Positions 36,500 through 45,016 of a DNA stretch of 64,000 nt are shown here, one piece after another. Under the pieces are notes generated by a model. The model saw nothing but the letters and a program-made list of their open reading frames with translations. It was not told the origin of the DNA and made no database searches. Every line of letters begins with the position of its first letter. Position 1 is the first letter of the stretch. The stretch covers positions 3,857,674-3,921,673 of the forward strand of contig NZ_CP015698.1 of NCBI RefSeq assembly GCF_002163715.1, written 5' to 3'. A program made the position numbers and the translations under genes. The DNA comes from Curvibacter sp. AEP1-3. GTDB taxonomy: Bacteria; Pseudomonadota; Gammaproteobacteria; Burkholderiales; Burkholderiaceae_C.

Positions 36500-37498
36500 T
36501 CAAATTCGGGTGCCGCCGGGAAGGCTGATGTGCGCTGCGAGCCAGGCGCGCGCGTCATCGCGGTCCTTTTGGATACCCTGCGTCAGGGCGTCCAGACCGT
36601 CGTATTTCAATTCGTCGTGCAGTTTGTGCAGCAGTTCCACGCGGATGATTTTACCGTAGGCCCCCTCAGGCCCCAGTTCCTCCGGCCAGTCCAGGCAATG
36701 GGTCTCCAGGAGCACGCGGCCGCGGTTCACATCGTTGGGGTCCAGCGAGGGGCGCACACCCAGGTTGGCAACTCCTTGCAAGGGTTTGGCGGCCAGACCG
36801 TGCACCAGCACCACAAAAATGCCGCTGGCGGCGGGCTTCCAGTGGGCAAAGCGCAAATTCAGGGTCTTGAAACCCAGGGTGCGACCCAGCTTGCGCCCGT
36901 GCACCACATGGCCACTGATGCAATACGGCCGGCCCAGCAGGCGGGCGGCATCTTGCATCCGCCCCTGGCCCAGTGCGTCGCGCACCGCAGAACTGGAGAC
37001 GCGCAGGCCGTGGACCTCGTAACTGTTCATGCGGGCCACGTCAAAACCATGGGCCTCGCCTGTCGCGTCGAGCAGGGCGTAATCGCCGGCGCGGGCCTTG
37101 CCGAAGCGGAAATCGTCGCCCACCAGCACGTAGCGGGCGCCCAAGCCGACTTGCAGCACTTGCTGGATGAAGTCTTGCGGACTCTGGTTGGCCAGCCGGG
37201 CGTCGAAAGGCAGCACGATAGTCTGGTCCACACCGGCCTTGGCCAGGTCGTCCAGCTTGTCGCGCAGAGTGCCTACGCGGGCGGGGGCCAGCTCGGGTTT
37301 TTGGTGCAGTTTGGCGAAATAGTCGCGCGGGTGGGGCTCGAAGGTCAGCACACAGCTGGGCACGCCGCGTTGCTGCGCCTCGCTCTTGAGCAGGGCCAGC
37401 ATGGCCTGGTGGCCCCGGTGCACACCATCGAAGTTGCCAATCGTCACCGCGCACGCCTCGGACACGCCGGGGTGCTTGAAACCGCGAAAAACCTTCAT
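36500..37498 (-). CDS. ribF: Bifunctional riboflavin kinase / FAD synthetase
   Basis: 332 residues from the ATG at 37498 (MKVFRGFKHPGVSEACAVTI). The N-terminal FMN adenylyltransferase domain has TIGNFDGVHRGHQAML (about residues 18-33) and the SSSAVR loop (about 166-171); the C-terminal kinase domain has NLGVRPS (about 250) and the ETHCLDW motif (about 270). It turns riboflavin into FMN and FAD. The gene lies upstream of ileS-lspA on the same strand. Confidence 0.96.
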   Translation of the reverse strand: MKVFRGFKHPGVSEACAVTIGNFDGVHRGHQAMLALLKSEAQQRGVPSCVLTFEPHPRDYFAKLHQKPELAPARVGTLRDKLDDLAKAGVDQTIVLPFDARLANQSPQDFIQQVLQVGLGARYVLVGDDFRFGKARAGDYALLDATGEAHGFDVARMNSYEVHGLRVSSSAVRDALGQGRMQDAARLLGRPYCISGHVVHGRKLGRTLGFKTLNLRFAHWKPAASGIFVVLVHGLAAKPLQGVANLGVRPSLDPNDVNRGRVLLETHCLDWPEELGPEGAYGKIIRVELLHKLHDELKYDGLDALTQGIQKDRDDARAWLAAHISLPGGTRI

Positions 37499-37502
37499 GG
37501 AG

Positions 37503-37548
37503 TTGTTATCTTTTTGATAGCAGGCCGCGCACATCGCATCAGCGCCTG
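37503..37548 (+). repeat. Dispersed palindromic repeat, copy 7 (upstream of ribF)
   Basis: TTGTTATCTTTTTGATAGCA then GGCCGCGCACATCGCATCAG aligns with copy 3 through the core and the GCGCA block. It lies 5 bases before the ribF start, so it forms part of the ribF leader. Confidence 0.5.
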
Positions 37549-37676
37549 AAGCCAATTTGTCATGGAAACACGGTATATTGTGACCTAGCAGGGCCCGGAC
37601 GGCTTGTCCGGTGCGCACTTGCAGACCTTTGCAGACTTGTGTTGGTGGTTGTTTGAACCGTTGATGGAGGCGTTGC

Positions 37677-37979
37677 GTGAAAGTCTTGAAGTTGTCGGCC
37701 CAAGGGCTGCCCCAGTCCTGGATATCGCTGGAACAGGCGGTGATTCATTACGCCGCGGACGAAGTGCGCTGGGAAGCCGGCGGTGAGGTGGCGGTGTTTC
37801 ACGGCGGCCATAACGCGGTCACCGGGCAGCAGTCTGTCATCCGGGTCAACAGCATCATCGGCACCCGTGGTGTGCCCCGCATCAATCCCTTCAACCTGCG
37901 CCCCGGCCTGACCAATGCCAAATTGTTCATCCGCGATCGCAATGCTATGTGGAATTCCCCGGATGCAAGGCAACAGTAG
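37677..37979 (+). pseudogene. HNH endonuclease gene, 5' part only (cut by the island)
   Basis: A GTG start at 37677 after a GGAGG site gives VKVLKLSAQGLPQSWISLEQ and continues to NAKLFIRDRN (about residue 89), the N-terminus I recognise from Burkholderiales HNH endonuclease-family proteins. There the next residues should be the first zinc cysteine motif (C-x2-C). Instead the frame goes on with AMWNSPDARQQ and stops at 37979, so the catalytic HNH domain is lost. Codons up to ~37943 look chromosomal and the following DNA is AT-rich, placing the insertion junction at about 37941-37944. The missing 3' part is not seen in the window. Confidence 0.7.
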
Positions 37980-38020
37980 CGTTTCAAGAGTTCGTTTTCT
38001 TTAAATACAAAGAAATGTTG

Positions 38021-38106
38021 TGTGTTGTAAAAATGTTCATGTTATGTGTATAACCTTTTATCTGTGGGTAAAAACGGATTGAGTGTGTAAAATTATGTTC
38101 ATGCGT
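38021..38106 (+). repeat. Pair of direct repeats at the island's left end
   Basis: TGTGTTGTAAAAATGTTCATG (starting 38021) and GTGTGTAAAATTATGTTCATG (starting about 38083) are near-identical direct repeats about 60 bases apart, in an AT-rich non-coding stretch between the insertion junction and the first recombinase. Such repeats are candidates for recombinase arm-type binding sites, or for an operator of the recombinase operon. Confidence 0.45.
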
Positions 38107-38128
38107 ATGACGTGGGCCAATAAAGACC

Positions 38129-39385
38129 ATGAACAACTTTCTTAGCTCGGAACTGCGTCTAGTTAAGTCCCGTGAGCCAATGGGCTTAGTCGTGCAGGAT
38201 CAGCCCTCGATATTCCAATACTGGCGGGATGATGTCGCTCCGTTTGAAGAGCCAATAATTTTCCTTGCTGAAAAATATGTAGGTTTAGGGGGGACGCCAA
38301 GCAAGCACACATGGGAGGCTGCTGGATACGACCTGTTGAGTTGGTTCCAATGGTGTCAGTTGAAACAGGCAGACTGGCGCAGTGCGACTGAGTCAGACAG
38401 AAAAGAGTTTGGAGACGACTATTTGGTTGCGGATCGCGATGAGAAAACGATCAACCGTAAATTGACAATAGTGAGGCGGTTCTATGAATTTGCGAGAGCA
38501 GAGGGCTGGTATCACAGGGACATGGGCTCATCAACTGAGCAACGAGAGGTTGAGAATCGGCCAATCGATGATGATCCACTTGCTCACACGCGTCCCACGG
38601 GGAGGCGCGTAAAAGAAAAGGACTTGCTGCTCAAAAAGGTCGGGCGAAAGGATCTGATCAGGCCGATGCAGGTAAAACAACTGCGAAAGCTACTACAGCA
38701 CCTGGGTCCCACGGTTCAAGACACACAAGATAAGCGTCAAGTACGAGATCGCCTCATCTGTGACCTAGCGTGGAGCTCAGGTACCCGGCTGGGTGATGTG
38801 ACAAAACTCACGACACTTCAATTTCTGAATATCATCGTGGAGCCACATCAACAATTGATGGAGTTCCCGCTGATCGTAGAAGGCAAGATGAAGGTCACGC
38901 GCAAGGTGGCAGCGCCAGGCTGGCTGATCCTTGCAATTCAAGCGTACATCAACTCCGAGCGTGCAAAAAGTGAACGCGAGGGCAAGAAACGGGGTGTCAA
39001 GCCTAACACTGCGCTGTTTCTTGGTCATGCCAATAGCAAGAGTGCCGGCAAGAAGATTACGGGCTCTGCAATCCAGAAGATGTTTGCGCTGGCGTGCATG
39101 AAATGCGGCATCACTGAGCAGATTGAGGTGGTCGACGTTGAGACTGGTGCGAAGCTTCTCAAGACGGTCCCTGTTCACTCCTTTCATGACCTTAGGCACA
39201 ACTGCGCGGTGCTGACCTACCACGCTGAAAAGGCTCAAGGAAACAAAGAGCCTTGGAAGGTCGTGCAGATAAAGCTTGGCCACAAGAGCCTAAGTGTGAC
39301 CATCAATACCTATTTGGCCCATGTCGAGATCTTTGGAGAGAAAGAGGGCGTGATTGACATTCGCAGGTTGATTGGTCTTAGGTGA
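38129..39385 (+). CDS. Tyrosine recombinase 1 of the island operon
   Basis: A 418-residue site-specific recombinase. All catalytic residues are seen: Arg in SSGTRLGDVT (about residue 215), the HxxR box in HSFHDLRHN (about 350-358), then the second His in IKLGHKSLS (about 385) and Tyr in INTYLAH (about 398). The N-terminal half is an arm/core-binding helical region. It is the first gene of a co-directional operon with two further recombinase-like genes, an arrangement known from Tn554-like, RIT and gamma-mobile-trio elements; which of these it belongs to cannot be decided here. Base composition is AT-richer than the chromosome. Confidence 0.9.
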   Translation: MNNFLSSELRLVKSREPMGLVVQDQPSIFQYWRDDVAPFEEPIIFLAEKYVGLGGTPSKHTWEAAGYDLLSWFQWCQLKQADWRSATESDRKEFGDDYLVADRDEKTINRKLTIVRRFYEFARAEGWYHRDMGSSTEQREVENRPIDDDPLAHTRPTGRRVKEKDLLLKKVGRKDLIRPMQVKQLRKLLQHLGPTVQDTQDKRQVRDRLICDLAWSSGTRLGDVTKLTTLQFLNIIVEPHQQLMEFPLIVEGKMKVTRKVAAPGWLILAIQAYINSERAKSEREGKKRGVKPNTALFLGHANSKSAGKKITGSAIQKMFALACMKCGITEQIEVVDVETGAKLLKTVPVHSFHDLRHNCAVLTYHAEKAQGNKEPWKVVQIKLGHKSLSVTINTYLAHVEIFGEKEGVIDIRRLIGLR

Positions 39386-39434
39386 TTGATCTGCCCACAC
39401 TTAACAGAACGTCCGAAATGTAATGGGATAGCAA

Positions 39435-41471
39435 ATGGGTGATCAGCAACGACTGACCATGGGTAACTCTGACCATAAGGAAGAAAGCCGAGTGCATACG
39501 CCTAGCAAGAAGAAGCGAGCCAGTAATGCGCAGCAGGTGGTTGAAAATGCTAAACGACGTAACGCTGAGCAAGGTAATGTCGAAAACCTCCCCTGCACAA
39601 GGCTTGAACATGGCACCGACGACGGAAATACGACGTTAACGGCCATCTTCCCCAGAAAAGGAGGCGGCGAGCCACAGCGGTTGGATCTAAGCTTCATGCT
39701 GGAGTTTCCAGGACTGTCGGATTTTTTTGCTGATGGTTTACTCAAGGGCATCAAGAACATCTCGGCCCGTAGCCGAGTCGAGATAGTCAAAAACTTGCGC
39801 TGTAGTTGGTTTGCCTATCTTCGTGAACGCGGGTATGCCAAGCTAAGCCCGGAGGATTTGGACGAACAAATACTCACTGGGTATAGCATTTGGTTGAATG
39901 AATGTAGGAAGGAAGATGGGAAGGCGATTCATCCGGCAACAGTCTCGCAGAGAATCGGTGCGCTTCGCATACTTATCCGTGGATCGAACAACAAGCATTT
40001 ACTTGACCTGATTCCTAGTGGACCACGTGGAATAGGCCGCAAGAAGACACCTACAAAGGTGCTTCAGTTCGATCAATTAATAGCGGTCGTAGCTGCAGTG
40101 GAAAAAGAGGTTATTGCCCTACAAGACAATTGGAAAAAGGGGCAATCTCTACTGATGGAGGGGCGACAGCTGCTCCGCAACGGTGCCGTTCTTGGAAGAG
40201 ATTTGAGCGGGAAAACGGTAAAAAGAAATTCGGAATTCAATATCGCGTTAGCTCTGGCAATGATTGATGAACGCTACCCCGGCGTGATTCCAAACCGCGA
40301 TGAGATCAGTGCACACGATAAGCAGCTCGGATGGGCGATACACGAATTCGGATCTGTAAAGATGAGTAGCTTTTTCTATGCAAGCGGTCGGGACCTAGTG
40401 CCACTGGTTCTGAGTATCGCCATAGCGACCGTATTCAACCCAGAAACGGTCCTAAAGCTGAATTGGAAGGACATCGACCGCAATGTGGACCCTTTAAGCA
40501 ATGGGCGGCGGGCGGTGCAGTTCGACGTCACAGAAGAGGACGACAAGGTGGAGGAGCCAATGGATACGAATGCGTCTAGTGCAGCCGTATCCCCATTGGT
40601 AAAAATTACCGGCGACAAGCCACGAGCCAATCGCAAGCTCGTGCGTCTGTTGGACCCGGAAGATGGTGGGGCCAATCAGGTTAGCCTGAATATGGTCCTC
40701 AATCTAATCAAGGTTTTGACTGAGCGAATCCGCCCATTTGTGATCTATCCAGAAAGGTACGCCGACCGTATTTTTTTGTTTGTGCCGAAAATTCGGGCGA
40801 AGCGGGCAAAGAGCTTCGGAGGCAAAGCTGATGATTGGTCGCCCGATATTGTGTGGACAAGTGGCTTAGCCAAATTTATCAAAGACAACAATCTCCCTGA
40901 CTTCACACTAAAGACAATCAGAGCCACGATGCTCGACTACGTACAACTCTTCAATCACGGTGATCTGGAGGCTGCGCGCAAGGTGGGAAACCACTTGAAC
41001 CGCATCACTACCTGGACGCATTACACCAGCGATCTGGTTAAGCGAATGCTGCAGGAAGCCACAGGCGAGACCATACTTGTGAGAGAGCGATGGCTGGACT
41101 CAGAAGGCAAGATCGATCCGCGCAAGCACCGTGAGTTGGGGGGCAAAGGGTGCGCGACGCCAGGCTGGATTTGCTTGGACCCGTTCGATTCTCCGCGTCC
41201 AAATCAAAGGAAGGGTCGTCTATGCAGAGCCTACGGGGAGTGCCCTGACTGCCCGTTGGCAGCCGCACGTCCGGACAATCCCCGCAACGTCATGCTCTAT
41301 GAAGCCTTGCGTCGTGCTATTTACCGCAGCATTGCACGAGTGACCCCACCAGTGTGGGACGAGCGCTGGGCACCCGTGGTCGTCGCCTTGGACAATTTAC
41401 TGGTGAGTGTTCCTGCTCAGGTTCTTCAGGAGTCACGCAAACTCACCGTTGAACTACCCGACATCGGCTAA
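39435..41471 (+). CDS. Recombinase-like protein 2 of the island operon (degenerate active site)
   Basis: 678 residues (a start at 39459 is also possible). The C-terminal region has the tyrosine-recombinase fold but lacks key residues: the first Arg position reads VFNPETVLKLNW (about residue 338), the HxxR box reads LKTIRATML (about 497-505; Arg kept, His lost), and the last part is VGNHLNRITTWTHYTS (about 518-533; Tyr kept). A cysteine cluster follows (GCATPGWIC, LCRAYGECPDCP, about 572-612), probably a zinc-binding finger. This pattern is typical of the second, non-catalytic or specialised partner in three-recombinase elements. It lies 49 bases after recombinase 1 and 12 before recombinase 3. 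Confidence 0.8.
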   Translation: MGDQQRLTMGNSDHKEESRVHTPSKKKRASNAQQVVENAKRRNAEQGNVENLPCTRLEHGTDDGNTTLTAIFPRKGGGEPQRLDLSFMLEFPGLSDFFADGLLKGIKNISARSRVEIVKNLRCSWFAYLRERGYAKLSPEDLDEQILTGYSIWLNECRKEDGKAIHPATVSQRIGALRILIRGSNNKHLLDLIPSGPRGIGRKKTPTKVLQFDQLIAVVAAVEKEVIALQDNWKKGQSLLMEGRQLLRNGAVLGRDLSGKTVKRNSEFNIALALAMIDERYPGVIPNRDEISAHDKQLGWAIHEFGSVKMSSFFYASGRDLVPLVLSIAIATVFNPETVLKLNWKDIDRNVDPLSNGRRAVQFDVTEEDDKVEEPMDTNASSAAVSPLVKITGDKPRANRKLVRLLDPEDGGANQVSLNMVLNLIKVLTERIRPFVIYPERYADRIFLFVPKIRAKRAKSFGGKADDWSPDIVWTSGLAKFIKDNNLPDFTLKTIRATMLDYVQLFNHGDLEAARKVGNHLNRITTWTHYTSDLVKRMLQEATGETILVRERWLDSEGKIDPRKHRELGGKGCATPGWICLDPFDSPRPNQRKGRLCRAYGECPDCPLAAARPDNPRNVMLYEALRRAIYRSIARVTPPVWDERWAPVVVALDNLLVSVPAQVLQESRKLTVELPDIG

Positions 41472-41483
41472 TGAGAAACAAAT

Positions 41484-43676
41484 ATGAAAGCTACTCCAAC
41501 CGCTGTCACTAATCTCCCAAAGGAAGAGTCGTACCGCCATCGACCACTATGGGAAATGACGCAGAGCGAGTTCGACGAGTTCCAAGTTACGTCGTTGAGT
41601 AAAGGCAAGGATAACGTTTGGAGATGGGAAAACACGACCCCAGGACAATCTAAAACATTGGCGAGATTGAACTGGAGTCAGGAACTAAGCGACGGCAGCC
41701 TACTCACAGACAAGCGTCATACACGTCGGCTGGCGTGGGCAAAAAAACTTGTGGCGCTAATCTGGCACGCTCCAGCGGACGGTATCGTGCCAGCAGCGGG
41801 TTCAATGGGGAGCTACCAACAGGGATTGAAGTGGCTCATATCATGGATGGCAATGCGCGGCATACACACTCCAGATGAGCTAGATGTGGAGGAGTATATT
41901 GAAGACCTGCCGCGATACGTTGCAGAGCGTGCAAAGGAAGAAGAAATAACAAGAGCTCAAATCCAGCTCGCCCTCAAGATTCTTCCCAAACTTTGGTCCG
42001 AGCGACGCTTGCTGGCCAAGTGGGGGGTCACTAGCCTCAATCAAGACCCGTTCCGCGAACGTAGCCTGGGGCAAATTGCCAATTCATTGTCGACGAAAGC
42101 ACTTGGATGGATTCCACCTATGCCGGATGAGGTGGCGATACCTGTCTTCAATAAGGTGGCCTGGTGGTTAGGGCAGCCGGCAGAGGACGTGATCAACCTG
42201 CTTGCATATGTGGAGGACCCGCTCGCTGTCACGGAAGTTGAAGTAGCTGTGGGTAGATACAGGAGTATCCGCAGAAAAGTCTTAGTTGGGGTCGAAGCAA
42301 GGAGGAGTCGGAACAGCCAATTCGTCGCTGACTTCGTATTCAGTACATTGCCAGGTGAATCAGAGCCTTGGCATGAGACATTTGAAGAGAACTATCAGGG
42401 AGACAAAGCCGATGGCCCACATCCGCGAATACGCCGCCTGTTCGAAGCAGTGCGCGAAGCTTGTGCCATGTGCATCCAAGGAATGTCGGGCATGCGCATC
42501 AGTGAGCTACTGGGCATAGAAGCGGGGCTCGATCCGGTGAGCGGACTGCCTAAGGGTGTACGGTTGGAGTTATCAGCATCAGGCCTTTATGACTTGTTCG
42601 TAATTCGCACAGTCTTGTCAAAAACGGAAACGGGCTTGCCAAGGGAGATGGACTGGGTACTAGGTATGAGGCCGAAGGGTTCAATTGAGGAACCGTTGCC
42701 CGTGCGCGCCTTGCGCCTACTTAACAGACTGCATGAGCCGTGGCGGGAGCACGCCACGACGACGCGTTTGATTATGGCAGGAGCAGTGGGAATGAACCTG
42801 CCTGTTCAAACGACGGCGTTAGGTGAGATGAGGGTCGACATAATGCGCGATGCCATGAAGCGCTTCATTAGCAGGTGGGTAGATCTGTCGGGCTTGCCAG
42901 ATGAGTCGCGACACAAGATGAAGGACAACGACCTAATCGAGTGGCGAGAGTCGCAAGGAACAATCTTTATGAGCCACATGCTGCGTAAGTCGTGGGCACA
43001 GTTCATGTTCGCGGTCGACCCAGGTCTGATGCCCGCCATCCAGTTGCAGTTCCATCACCTGTCAATGGCTATGACAGATAGCGGGTACATCGGGAACAAT
43101 ATGAGTCTACTCAATGACATGGAGTCGGTGGCGACCCAGGCCCGCAACCTGATTATTCTCGAAAGCGTACTGGGCCGTAACCCGCTGGCTGGCAGGATGG
43201 GTGAGGAACTGGAGCAGGCTACCCAGAAACTGGCTGCGCAGGTGAAGATACTGCCGACGAGCGATGCGTACAAGATAGTGGCGAAGTTCTGCGAGCACGT
43301 GCAGCTGCCGATATTCTTCTCGCCTCACGGTGCCTGCATACCGATGAAGACCCATGAAATGCGTTGCCATGACGAGGCTGGCACGTCGTTGCTCCTGCGT
43401 AAGCAACCCAATGCAAGGACGCGCCAACCGTCGCTATGCGCTGGCTGCGGCTGCTTTGTACTCGATGCCCGGCACGCGGAGTTCTGGGCAGCGCGGTACT
43501 TGGACAACTGGCTGGCGTACAAACGGGCGGAGCGCAGCGGTGATGTCATTGGTTTCAAGGTCATCAAGGAGCGCGCCCAGCAGGCAGGGAAGCTGCTCAA
43601 AAAGATAGGCGTAAAGGTGGAGCAACTCGACCGACAGATTGAAAAGACATTGGAAGCCGAGCATGTCCCTGCCTGA
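41484..43676 (+). CDS. Tyrosine recombinase 3 of the island operon
   Basis: A 730-residue recombinase. Catalytic residues are present: Arg in GMSGMRISELLG (about residue 338), HxxR in SHMLRKSWA (about 495-503), His in LQFHHLSM (about 520) and Tyr in DSGYIGN (about 532). The C-terminal ~100 residues carry a cysteine/histidine cluster (HGACIPMKTHEMRCHDE, SLCAGCGCFVL) suggesting a zinc finger. It follows recombinase 2 with a 12-base gap and overlaps the start of the fourth gene by 14 bases, so the operon is tightly coupled. Confidence 0.85.
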   Translation: MKATPTAVTNLPKEESYRHRPLWEMTQSEFDEFQVTSLSKGKDNVWRWENTTPGQSKTLARLNWSQELSDGSLLTDKRHTRRLAWAKKLVALIWHAPADGIVPAAGSMGSYQQGLKWLISWMAMRGIHTPDELDVEEYIEDLPRYVAERAKEEEITRAQIQLALKILPKLWSERRLLAKWGVTSLNQDPFRERSLGQIANSLSTKALGWIPPMPDEVAIPVFNKVAWWLGQPAEDVINLLAYVEDPLAVTEVEVAVGRYRSIRRKVLVGVEARRSRNSQFVADFVFSTLPGESEPWHETFEENYQGDKADGPHPRIRRLFEAVREACAMCIQGMSGMRISELLGIEAGLDPVSGLPKGVRLELSASGLYDLFVIRTVLSKTETGLPREMDWVLGMRPKGSIEEPLPVRALRLLNRLHEPWREHATTTRLIMAGAVGMNLPVQTTALGEMRVDIMRDAMKRFISRWVDLSGLPDESRHKMKDNDLIEWRESQGTIFMSHMLRKSWAQFMFAVDPGLMPAIQLQFHHLSMAMTDSGYIGNNMSLLNDMESVATQARNLIILESVLGRNPLAGRMGEELEQATQKLAAQVKILPTSDAYKIVAKFCEHVQLPIFFSPHGACIPMKTHEMRCHDEAGTSLLLRKQPNARTRQPSLCAGCGCFVLDARHAEFWAARYLDNWLAYKRAERSGDVIGFKVIKERAQQAGKLLKKIGVKVEQLDRQIEKTLEAEHVPA

Positions 43677-44574
43677 CCCTATTGAGCAGGACTTCCTCGA
43701 AGCCCTTCAGCGGTTGGCGGAGGGTAAACCGAAGAACAAAACACTCAAAGCGAGTGCCAAGGCGGGCAAGCTGAAGATCAATGTCGTCAGTGTGGCCCTT
43801 GAGGCCGGGCGCAGCAGGACACTGATCGCCTTGGAGAATTGCCGCTACCCCAAGGTGCGCGAGGCGGTCAAGCTCGCGCAAGGGGGTAAGAAGTCGCTGC
43901 CCACCACTTACACGCAGCTCATCGAAAACCTGCGTGCGGACCTAGCTACCGTCAAGGCCGAAAAGCGCCTTCTGGAATCCAAGATGGCGGATCATGTGCT
44001 CGCCCGCCGAAAGGCCGAAGTGAATTCGCGGCGAGATGCGGCGGAAGCTTCTCGGTTGCGTAAGGTTGTGGTCGAACTTGAAAAAGTGGTTCACCTGTCA
44101 CAAAAGGAAACCGAATTGCCGCGCTTAGTGCTGATTCGCGGGCTGCCTGGCAGCGGAAAGAGCACTAAGGCCAACGGCTACAGCGAAGACGGATATCAGC
44201 ACTTCGAATCGGATCAGTTCTTCCAGTCGGAAGACGGTTATGCCTTTGACGAAACCAAACTGCCTCAGGCTCACGCTTGGTGCCTGGAGCAGACACGCAA
44301 GGCGCTCGCCGATGGTGAGTATGTGGTAGTCGCCAATGTCTTTGCGACGGAGCAGGACGTGCAGCCCTACGTCGATCTTGGATTCGGCTACCAGATCATC
44401 GACGCTACCCACAATGGTAAGTCGATCCACCAGGTTCCCGCAGATATCGTGAAGCGCACGAAAGCCATCTGGGTGCCGACTGAGGAACTACTGACGAGAA
44501 TTCGAACCAAGCCGGAGAAGACCGTCAGAGCTAAAGTGACGAGCATTCATTCCGCCCGGAAGGACAAGAAGTAA
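43663..44574 (+). CDS. Recombinase-accessory/coiled-coil protein fused to a polynucleotide-kinase-type P-loop domain
   Basis: 303 residues from the ATG at 43663, which overlaps recombinase 3 by 14 bases. Residues 1-75 (EGKPKNKTLKAS, VALEAGRSRTLI, YPKVREAV) look like the small DNA-binding accessory proteins of recombinase-trio elements; about 80-150 is a coiled coil; from about 155 comes a P-loop kinase domain with Walker A in LVLIRGLPGSGKSTKA, then HFESDQFF, AHAWCLEQT and VVVANVF, the pattern of small AAA_33/polynucleotide-kinase-like proteins of phages. The kinase part could process DNA ends or supply ATP-driven control during integration (inference). The next ORF's ATG overlaps its stop (TAATG). 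Confidence 0.75.
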   Translation: MSLPDPIEQDFLEALQRLAEGKPKNKTLKASAKAGKLKINVVSVALEAGRSRTLIALENCRYPKVREAVKLAQGGKKSLPTTYTQLIENLRADLATVKAEKRLLESKMADHVLARRKAEVNSRRDAAEASRLRKVVVELEKVVHLSQKETELPRLVLIRGLPGSGKSTKANGYSEDGYQHFESDQFFQSEDGYAFDETKLPQAHAWCLEQTRKALADGEYVVVANVFATEQDVQPYVDLGFGYQIIDATHNGKSIHQVPADIVKRTKAIWVPTEELLTRIRTKPEKTVRAKVTSIHSARKDKK

Positions 44575-44660
44575 TGGCCCGTCCCTCCATTGTCCCTGAA
44601 ATTCTCGAAAAGCTGGAGCCATGGCTTGAGGCTCGCTTGGCTTTACTTGGAAACCGATGA
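44574..44660 (+). pseudogene. Start of a fifth operon gene, cut by an IS3 remnant
   Basis: The ATG at 44574 shares its A with the TAA of the preceding gene (TAATG), the coupling expected for a real downstream gene. It reads MARPSIVPEILEKLEPWLEA and about eight further residues, then stops exactly where the IS3-type terminal sequence begins (TGATTGGGCTGCTGCC, about 44656). The rest of the gene has not been found in the window. Function unknown; an amphipathic helix is all that can be seen. Confidence 0.55.
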
Positions 44661-44722
44661 TTGGGCTGCTGCCGGTTTCAAAGACACTTTGTTAAGGTTG
44701 TCGATGAAACAGGAGATTGCAA

Positions 44723-45016
44723 ATGGCAACGAGAAGGCAATTCAGTCGGGAGTTCAAGGTCGAAGCTGTAAAGCTGGTAACTCAACGCGGGGTTGGCGTC
44801 AGCCAAGCAGCACGGGATTTGGATGTGGGGGAGACGGTTCTGCGCCGTTGGATGCGAGAGCTGACGCAAGACCCGCAACAAGCCTTTCCTGGCAAGGGCG
44901 TCATGAAGCCCGAGCAAGCCGAGATTGACAGGCTGCGCAAGGAAGTCGCCAAGCTCAAGATGGAGCGCGACATACTAAAAAAAGCCGCGGCCTACTTCGC
45001 CAGGGAATCAATGTGA
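44723..45016 (+). CDS. IS3-family transposase OrfA
   Basis: 97 residues from the ATG at 44723 after GGAGATTGCAA. MATRRQFSREFKVEAVKLVT opens the HTH domain of the family, and KLKMERDILKKAAAYFARES is the leucine-zipper end where OrfA and OrfB are normally joined by a programmed frameshift at the A-run. Complete by itself, but without OrfB it cannot transpose; an isolated OrfA may still act as a DNA-binding inhibitor. Confidence 0.9.
   Translation: MATRRQFSREFKVEAVKLVTQRGVGVSQAARDLDVGETVLRRWMRELTQDPQQAFPGKGVMKPEQAEIDRLRKEVAKLKMERDILKKAAAYFARESM

Noticed and set aside
33534..36659. Plus-strand open frame of 1041 codons opposite ileS
   Set aside because: Antisense of ileS caused by high-GC codon bias; no protein-like domains and ileS is certain.
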